Shown here: piece by piece, positions 59,492-64,000 of the stretch | Layout: every line of letters starts with the position of its first letter | How positions within the stretch are numbered: the first letter of the stretch is position 1 | Source of the DNA: Gammaproteobacteria bacterium | GTDB taxonomy: Bacteria > Pseudomonadota > Gammaproteobacteria > Steroidobacterales > Steroidobacteraceae | Reading direction: 5' to 3' | Assembly: GCA_028293725.1 (NCBI GenBank) | Contig: JAQGOE010000204.1 | Span: forward strand, 1 to 64,000 | DNA: 64,000 bases | Made by a program: the position numbers and the translations under genes | Notes under the pieces: model-generated | Database searches by the model: none | Seen by the model: the letters and a program-made list of their open reading frames with translations, nothing else | What the model was told of the DNA's origin: nothing

Positions 59492-60301
59492 ATGGCCACG
59501 GTGGATGCCGCACTCCTGAACGGATTTGTCGCGAGATGGAGCTACCGTTTTGGACTCCACGGTAAATTCGCCGTCACCACACATGAAATTCAGGTCGCAA
59601 AGGAAAAGGGGCTGCCGGCACCCTTGACGCTCGCATTTGCCTCCGACTTTCATGCGGGACCGTCCACTCACCCGGAGCTGTTCGCCACGGTTATCGACGA
59701 GTTCATTCGCCGTCGGCCCGATGTCATTCTGCTGGGCGGAGACTTTGTGTCATGTAAGGCACGCGATGTCGATGCACTCATCGAAGGCCTGTCGAGGTGC
59801 AATCCCCCGCTGGGTAAATACGCAGTGCTGGGCAATCATGACTTGTGGAGCGACGACGAGTACATCACGCGCCAGCTCGCCTCCGCCCGTGTCGAAGTGC
59901 TCGTCAATCAGGGCTTCCCGCTCCCTCCTCCTTTCGATTGCGTTTCCATCTGTGGAATCGATGACCCGTGGACCGGGCGTGCTGACGCCGCCAGGGCATT
60001 CGCCGACGCCAACCCAGTCAGGATCTTCCTCACCCACTCGCCGGACGGTCTGCTGCTGCTCGGCAAAGAACAGTTCGATGTTGGCTTCGCCGGCCACACT
60101 CACGGAGGCCAGATCGCACTACGCGACGGGACTCCGATCATCAGCGCCGGCGGCCCACTGTCGCGCACCCATGCACGGGGCCGGTTCGAAATCCCCGACA
60201 ACGGCCCGCTCATCGTCAGCCGCGGCGTTGGCTGCAGCAGCATACCGGTCAGAATCAACGCCGATCCCGAGCTCGTGATCTGCACGCTGCGCCCCGTATG
60301 A
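59492..60301 (+). CDS. Calcineurin-like metallophosphoesterase
   Basis: A 269-residue phosphoesterase with all metal motifs: DFHAG (the first Asp-x-His), GGDF, GNHDLW, THSPDG and GHTHGG. Such enzymes cleave phosphate esters, UDP-sugars or phospholipid intermediates. The ATG at 59492 is chosen; an ATG at 59444 with AGGTG 8 nt ahead is an equally plausible start and would add a basic tail. Its stop overlaps the next start (ATGA). Confidence 0.9.
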   Translation: MATVDAALLNGFVARWSYRFGLHGKFAVTTHEIQVAKEKGLPAPLTLAFASDFHAGPSTHPELFATVIDEFIRRRPDVILLGGDFVSCKARDVDALIEGLSRCNPPLGKYAVLGNHDLWSDDEYITRQLASARVEVLVNQGFPLPPPFDCVSICGIDDPWTGRADAARAFADANPVRIFLTHSPDGLLLLGKEQFDVGFAGHTHGGQIALRDGTPIISAGGPLSRTHARGRFEIPDNGPLIVSRGVGCSSIPVRINADPELVICTLRPV

Positions 60302-61269
60302 AGAGGTGGCGACTCGTGGCGACCGTCACGGCAATCGTGATCCTCCTGGCGGGACTAGGACTGGCCTTCGCACCCATTCTGTACGCTGAGATGGAATTCA
60401 TGGGGTTACGGCCGGTGTGGCCGTTGCCGCCGATCTCCGCTGCCCAGGTAGCGGGGCAGTCAGCCGGCACAGTGGTCGACGGCTATTGGCGAGTGCAGCA
60501 GATCGCGCCCGATACCTATGCGATTGGTGAGCCGCAGAACGATCCTGACAACTATGAATACTTGCTACTGGGCAAGACCCGCGCACTGCTGATTGATTCC
60601 GGCGCGACGGCGCGCGACATCCATCCGGTCCTGGCGACGCTGACGCAACTGCCGGTGACGGTCATCCCGACCCACCTGCATTACGATCACACGAACGGAC
60701 TGAGATACTTCAACTCCATCGCACTGATCGATCTGCCGGAGACACGCTCGCGCGTCAAAGAGGGCATGTTGCATCTGGCGCGCTATCAATTCATGGGCGC
60801 GTCCGACCCGAATCGCGCACCGGTGTTCCAGGTGACCGAATGGGTCGCGCCGGATAGCTACATCGACCTCGGCGGACGGCGCGTCCAGGTGTTATGGACG
60901 CCAGGACATACAGCAACATCCGTCTCGATTTACGACTCGCCCGCAAAGTTACTGTTCACCGGCGACCTGATCTACACCACTACGCTTTATGCCTTCATGC
61001 CGGACTCCAGCCTGTCGACCTATGAAGCGACCTCCGACCTGCTGCTGGCTGCACTGCCCGCGGACACCGTCATCTACGGCGCCCACTGCTGCCGCAACGA
61101 CGCTCCCCCTGAAGCCCCCTGGCTCGGCATGAATGACCTCGGTGACGTCCGACGGGCTGTGCACAACATCCGGACCGGACAGGCCAAAGGCCAAGGCCTG
61201 ATCATCCGGCGTTTCCCAGTGAACACGCGGATGACCATTGTGACATTCTATCCTTGGGGCAATCGCTAA
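60298..61269 (+). CDS. MBL-fold metallo-hydrolase, membrane-anchored or exported
   Basis: A 323-residue metallo-beta-lactamase-fold enzyme. An N-terminal hydrophobic segment (residues 7-30) may be an uncleaved anchor or a signal peptide. The metal motif is HLHYDH, with the remaining ligands in TPGHTATSVS and FTGDLIY and a final His in YGAHCC. It overlaps the upstream phosphoesterase gene by 4 nt, so they are co-translated. The substrate is unknown. Confidence 0.88.
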   Translation: MKRWRLVATVTAIVILLAGLGLAFAPILYAEMEFMGLRPVWPLPPISAAQVAGQSAGTVVDGYWRVQQIAPDTYAIGEPQNDPDNYEYLLLGKTRALLIDSGATARDIHPVLATLTQLPVTVIPTHLHYDHTNGLRYFNSIALIDLPETRSRVKEGMLHLARYQFMGASDPNRAPVFQVTEWVAPDSYIDLGGRRVQVLWTPGHTATSVSIYDSPAKLLFTGDLIYTTTLYAFMPDSSLSTYEATSDLLLAALPADTVIYGAHCCRNDAPPEAPWLGMNDLGDVRRAVHNIRTGQAKGQGLIIRRFPVNTRMTIVTFYPWGNR

Positions 61270-61301
61270 CGACATCCGCACCCCGAAGGAGCGCCCAAGA
61301 C

Positions 61302-61583
61302 ATGAGCGAGGCCATCACGGTTCGAGACAATCCACAGGCGAACAGGTTTGAGGCGGTCGTCGACGGTCACACCGCCGTCGCGATGTATGAGACAGCACCC
61401 GGCGTCATCACTTTTACGCATACGCGCGTTCCTGAGTCACTGCGTGGCAAGGGCATCGCGAACGAACTGGCGAAAGCCGCCCTCGCCGCCGCGCGTGAGC
61501 GAGGCTTACGGGTTATCCCCAAATGCACGTTTTTCGCGTCTTACATGAAAAGGCACCCGGAGACCCAGGATCTCCTGACGTAA
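61302..61583 (+). CDS. Small GNAT-type acetyltransferase (PF14542-like)
   Basis: A 93-residue mini GNAT with VITFTHTRVPESLRGKGIANELAKAALAAARERGLRVIPKCTFFASYMKRHPE, the YjdJ-type short N-acetyltransferase pattern (RGKGIA binds acetyl-CoA). AAGGAG lies upstream. The family acetylates unknown small targets. It is 32 nt after the MBL gene and 8 nt before the next small ORF. Confidence 0.9.
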   Translation: MSEAITVRDNPQANRFEAVVDGHTAVAMYETAPGVITFTHTRVPESLRGKGIANELAKAALAAARERGLRVIPKCTFFASYMKRHPETQDLLT

Positions 61584-61591
61584 CATCCCCA

Positions 61592-61798
61592 ATGGAACCC
61601 AACGACAGAATACCCGATGTCCGCGACGGGTTGACCCGCCAAGAGCGGGTAGTTTTATACGTTCTGCACGAGACGCAGAAAGAGCGCGGCGATCGTAACG
61701 TGCCGACTGCGATGTTATGGGGCCGCGTGTGCGAGCACTTCTACATCAGCCCTGAAGACCTTTCAGCCATGCTCGCACGCCTCGGTGCGCGTCGATGA
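61592..61798 (+). CDS. Small hypothetical protein
   Basis: A 68-residue protein starting MEPNDRIPDVRDGLTRQERVVLYVLHETQKERG, with a later VPTAMLWGRVCEHFYISPEDLSAMLARL. It looks helical and soluble and could be a small winged-helix-like protein. No Shine-Dalgarno sequence is seen, but its ATG follows the GNAT stop by 8 nt, so it may be read through coupling. Family not recognised with certainty. Confidence 0.55.
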   Translation: MEPNDRIPDVRDGLTRQERVVLYVLHETQKERGDRNVPTAMLWGRVCEHFYISPEDLSAMLARLGARR

Positions 61799-61851
61799 GC
61801 GGCGCAATCGAGGTTGGAAGACAATCATGCTGAGCCCTGCCGTGGGAATTC

Positions 61852-61866
61852 GTCCACATTGTGGAC
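61852..61866. promoter_or_regulatory. 15-nt palindrome upstream of the MATE exporter
   Basis: GTCCACA-T-TGTGGAC is a perfect inverted repeat 143 bp before the MATE start, in a 211-bp stretch with no gene. It may be an operator for the exporter; the binding protein is unknown. Confidence 0.35.
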
Positions 61867-62009
61867 AATGAAATTTCAACCGCCCAGACGCACGTTCATC
61901 CGCCTCGAATCCGCTTTCGGGGCATCGTGGTCGGTGCATACTATTCCACAGTTACCAGGGAGCGCACGCTGCGCCTGGTCTTTCTCCCGACTATCTCCGG
62001 TGCCGCGCT

Positions 62010-63386
62010 ATGAAAGATCTGACGCAAGGGTCGATCGTCAGCCACATTCTGCAGATGGCCGCCGTGATGGTCATCGGCATGGTTGGGCAAACGCTTTACT
62101 ATCTCGTTGACCTCTACTTTGTATCCGGTCTCGGCCCGCAAGCCATCGCCGGCGTCGGCGCAGCGGGTAACATAACGTTCGTCATACTGGCGCTCACGCA
62201 AATCCTGAACGTCGGCACCGGGGCGCTGATCTCCCACGCTGCCGGACGCAAGGATCAGCGCGACGCCAATCTCGTGTTCAACCAGTCCATCACGCTTTCG
62301 GCACTGGTGGGTGCCTTCGTGCTGGTAGCGGGCTATCTACTGACCCGCCCTTATTTGAATTTGATAGGGGCTGACGCGGGCACACGGCAGGCAGGTATCA
62401 CTTACCTGTACTGGTTCATGCCAGGTCTCGCACTGCAGTTCGCCATGGTGTCGATGGGAGCAGCGCTGCGCGGCACGGGCATCGTGCGACCGACGATGAC
62501 TGTACAAGTCCTGACAGTGCTCCTCAACGTGGTGCTGGCGCCGGTGCTCATAGCAGGTTGGGGGACGGGACATCCGCTCGGAGTTGCCGGCGCCGGCCTT
62601 GCGAGCACGCTGGCTATTATCGCCGCCGTGGCCATGCTGACGTGGTACTTCGAGAGGCTCGAAAAATATGTGACATTCAACAGTGAGCAATGGCGGCCCC
62701 AGCTCGTCTACTGGAAACGCATTCTCAACATCGGCCTGCCGGCCGGCGGCGAGTTTTTCCTGATGTTCATACTCATGGGCCTCACGTACTGGCTCATTCG
62801 CGACTTCGGCTCCGACGCACAGGCAGGCTACGGGATCGGCTCACGAGTCATGCAATCGATTTTCCTGCCTGCGATGGCGGTAGCATTCTCCGCCGCGCCG
62901 GTCGCAGGACAGAACTTTGGGGCGCACAACGCGGAACGGGTCCGCGCGACGCTCCGCGCCGCCCTCATGCTCGAATCCGCCGTCATGGTGATCATCCTGG
63001 TGCTGTGTCAGATCGCGCCCGCTTCGCTCATCGCGGCCTTCTCACACGAGCCGCAGGTCATCACGGTGGGCACGGATTTTCTACGCATCATTTCCTGGAA
63101 CTTCATCGGGACCGGCATTATTTTTACCTGCTCCGGCATGTTCCAGGCGATGGGTAACACGTGGCCGGCGCTGTTGAGTGGAGTCAGCCGGCTGATGATC
63201 TTCTCGATTCCCGCGGTCTGGCTGTCGAGGCAGCCAGGTTTCACGCTGCGTGAGCTGTGGGTGATCTCGGTAGTCACAGTATTGGTGCAGGCCGTGCTCA
63301 GCTTCGTACTCGTACAGGCGGAAATGCGCAAACGACTGACGTTTGCGGCGACGCCCGCCGTGAATCCGCCTGCTGGCGCGCTTTGA
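62010..63386 (+). CDS. MATE-family multidrug/sodium antiporter
   Basis: A 458-residue, 12-TM exporter of the MatE group. The N-terminal helix has GMVGQTLYYLVDLYFVSGLGPQAIAGVGAAG, and the two MatE halves are seen in GAALRGTGIVRPTM and CSGMFQAMGNTWPAL. Such proteins export cationic drugs or lipid-like compounds with Na+ or H+. It stands alone on the strand; the palindrome upstream may control it. Confidence 0.93.
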   Translation: MKDLTQGSIVSHILQMAAVMVIGMVGQTLYYLVDLYFVSGLGPQAIAGVGAAGNITFVILALTQILNVGTGALISHAAGRKDQRDANLVFNQSITLSALVGAFVLVAGYLLTRPYLNLIGADAGTRQAGITYLYWFMPGLALQFAMVSMGAALRGTGIVRPTMTVQVLTVLLNVVLAPVLIAGWGTGHPLGVAGAGLASTLAIIAAVAMLTWYFERLEKYVTFNSEQWRPQLVYWKRILNIGLPAGGEFFLMFILMGLTYWLIRDFGSDAQAGYGIGSRVMQSIFLPAMAVAFSAAPVAGQNFGAHNAERVRATLRAALMLESAVMVIILVLCQIAPASLIAAFSHEPQVITVGTDFLRIISWNFIGTGIIFTCSGMFQAMGNTWPALLSGVSRLMIFSIPAVWLSRQPGFTLRELWVISVVTVLVQAVLSFVLVQAEMRKRLTFAATPAVNPPAGAL

Positions 63387-63427
63387 AAGCGCTACAATCG
63401 TATTGATCTCTCAACGAGGACGTCCTG

Positions 63428-63718
63428 GTGTCCAAAGCCTACTGGATCAGCTGCTATCACGAAGTCATCGACCCGCTGAAACTCGCGGCCTATGCGAAGC
63501 TCGCAGGACCTGCGATCGAAGCCGGCGGCGGTCGTTTTCTGGCTCGAGCGGTCGCAACGCACGCCTTCGAGCATGGACGGCTGGAACGTACCGTCGTGAT
63601 AGAGTTTGATTCTCTGGAGCAGGCGCTCGCAACTCACGACAGCCCCGCATACAAGGCGGCACTGGTGGCATTGGACGGAGGCGTGATTCGCGATCTGCGA
63701 ATAGTCCCCGGCGTATAG
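63428..63718 (+). CDS. DUF1330 family protein
   Basis: A 96-residue ferredoxin-like protein matching DUF1330: KAYWISCYHEVIDPLKLAAYAKLAGPAIEAGGGRFLARAVATHAFEHGRLERTVVIEFDSLEQALA. The GTG at 63428 follows GAGGA at 8-nt spacing. Function is unknown. It lies close after the MATE gene and faces the TetR-type gene. Confidence 0.88.
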   Translation: MSKAYWISCYHEVIDPLKLAAYAKLAGPAIEAGGGRFLARAVATHAFEHGRLERTVVIEFDSLEQALATHDSPAYKAALVALDGGVIRDLRIVPGV

Positions 63719-63738
63719 TCTCTATATCTGCGGACGCG

Positions 63739-64000
63739 CTACTGCCCGACAACGCTCGACACCAACGCGCGTGTGTTGGCGATGAGCATTTCGGCGATGA
63801 CCTCCGACTTCAGCGAGTACCTGCCGCTGAGCCAGTGCGTAATCAGCGCAATTTGCATTTCCGCCACCTGCAGAGCGACCAGTGAGCGTGGAACGAGTTG
63901 CCGCATGCCGCGGGCACGGACGGCGCGGGGCAGGCGGGGCTCGATCAGGGCGGCGAGACTTCTGACCCATAGGGGCCGGATGGGGTCCGAAAAAAACTGG
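63739..64000 (-). CDS. TetR-family regulator, C-terminal part (runs off window)
   Basis: The last 87 residues of a protein that begins beyond 64000. They include LVPRSLVALQVAEMQIALITHWLSGRYSLKSEVIAEMLIANTRALVSSVVG, the final two helices of TetR-type ligand/dimer domains. The HTH is outside the window, so the identification rests on this C-terminal pattern. An alternative frame gives a basic ORF that does not resemble any protein. Its stop faces the DUF1330 gene. Confidence 0.6.
   Translation of the reverse strand, partial: QFFSDPIRPLWVRSLAALIEPRLPRAVRARGMRQLVPRSLVALQVAEMQIALITHWLSGRYSLKSEVIAEMLIANTRALVSSVVGQ

Noticed and set aside
63722..63970. 82-codon minus-strand ORF at the right edge
   Set aside because: A neighbouring frame over the same DNA reads as the C-terminal helices of a TetR-family protein that continues outside the window, which is a better explanation.
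1..64000. CRISPR arrays or prophage
   Set aside because: No regularly spaced repeats of 25-40 bp, no cas-like proteins and no phage structural genes were found on reading both strands.

Overview
The window is high-GC, densely coded DNA from a Gram-negative proteobacterium. The evidence is the set of lipoboxes, a NodT-type outer-membrane efflux lipoprotein, a POTRA/beta-barrel protein, OpgD, AsmA, TypA and NtrY/NtrX-like signalling. The gene mix suggests a gammaproteobacterium near the Xanthomonadales/Nevskiales/Steroidobacterales, but that placement is inferred from gene content and not from a marker search. Most of the window is ordinary chromosome. There is one tRNA (Arg, anticodon ACG). 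I saw no rRNA, CRISPR array, intact insertion sequence or prophage.

The most notable locus is at the left edge (1-694, minus strand). A 52-residue ORF has every feature of a lasso-peptide precursor: a leader ending in T-K, then a 21-residue core that starts with Gly and has Glu at position 9, predicting a nine-residue macrolactam ring. About 90 bp downstream begins the N-terminal part of a lasso-type B protein (RRE/PqqD-like), which runs off the window. A promoter-like sequence lies upstream and a GC-rich hairpin sits between the two genes. The unusually hydrophobic, aromatic core is unlike the lasso peptides I recall, so this looks like an undescribed lasso peptide. The rest of its cluster should lie beyond coordinate 1.

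Region by region. 0.9-3.8 kb: a translationally coupled Rieske oxygenase and phytoene-desaturase-like oxidoreductase behind a 24-bp palindromic operator. 3.9-7.1 kb: a short FecR-like orphan, a RAYT-like protein that has lost its HUH motif, a GH100-like glycosidase and a DUF2721 protein. 7.4-16.4 kb: typA, two secreted unknowns, folE, a CHASE4-like/GGDEF/EAL protein, an XRE regulator, and a NYN-LOTUS protein whose ribosome binding site lies inside a 15-bp hairpin. 16.4-23.5 kb: an Lrp-type regulator, a di-heme cytochrome, a marR-nodT-emrA operon without emrB, and a divergent MFS symporter. 23.4-33.3 kb: a minus-strand operon of TPR-GGDEF sensor, amino-acid permease, M28 peptidase and phosphoesterase, preceded by HPPD-MarR-GlcF behind a 20-bp palindrome.

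33.4-42.5 kb: a PQQ-type dehydrogenase with cytochrome c tail, a pilin-accessory protein, an orphan histidine kinase, an AI-2E-family permease, small membrane proteins, CsaA, a CmcJ/NvfI-family protein, OpgD and tRNA-Arg. 42.7-55.4 kb: an M24 peptidase-like protein, a DUF1615 lipoprotein, a tight operon of outer-membrane protein, secreted unknown, NtrY-like kinase, NtrX-like regulator and cupin, then a PBP4-like lipoprotein, AsmA and a TPR-sulfotransferase whose N-terminal module is duplicated as a separate small ORF. 55.6-64 kb: a CadC-like regulator with helically phased TTCAG repeats facing a YceI gene, a truncated YCII-like ORF coupled to a GFA-like gene, DUF72, metallophosphoesterase and MBL-fold enzymes, small proteins, a MATE exporter, DUF1330 and the C-terminal end of a TetR-family regulator.
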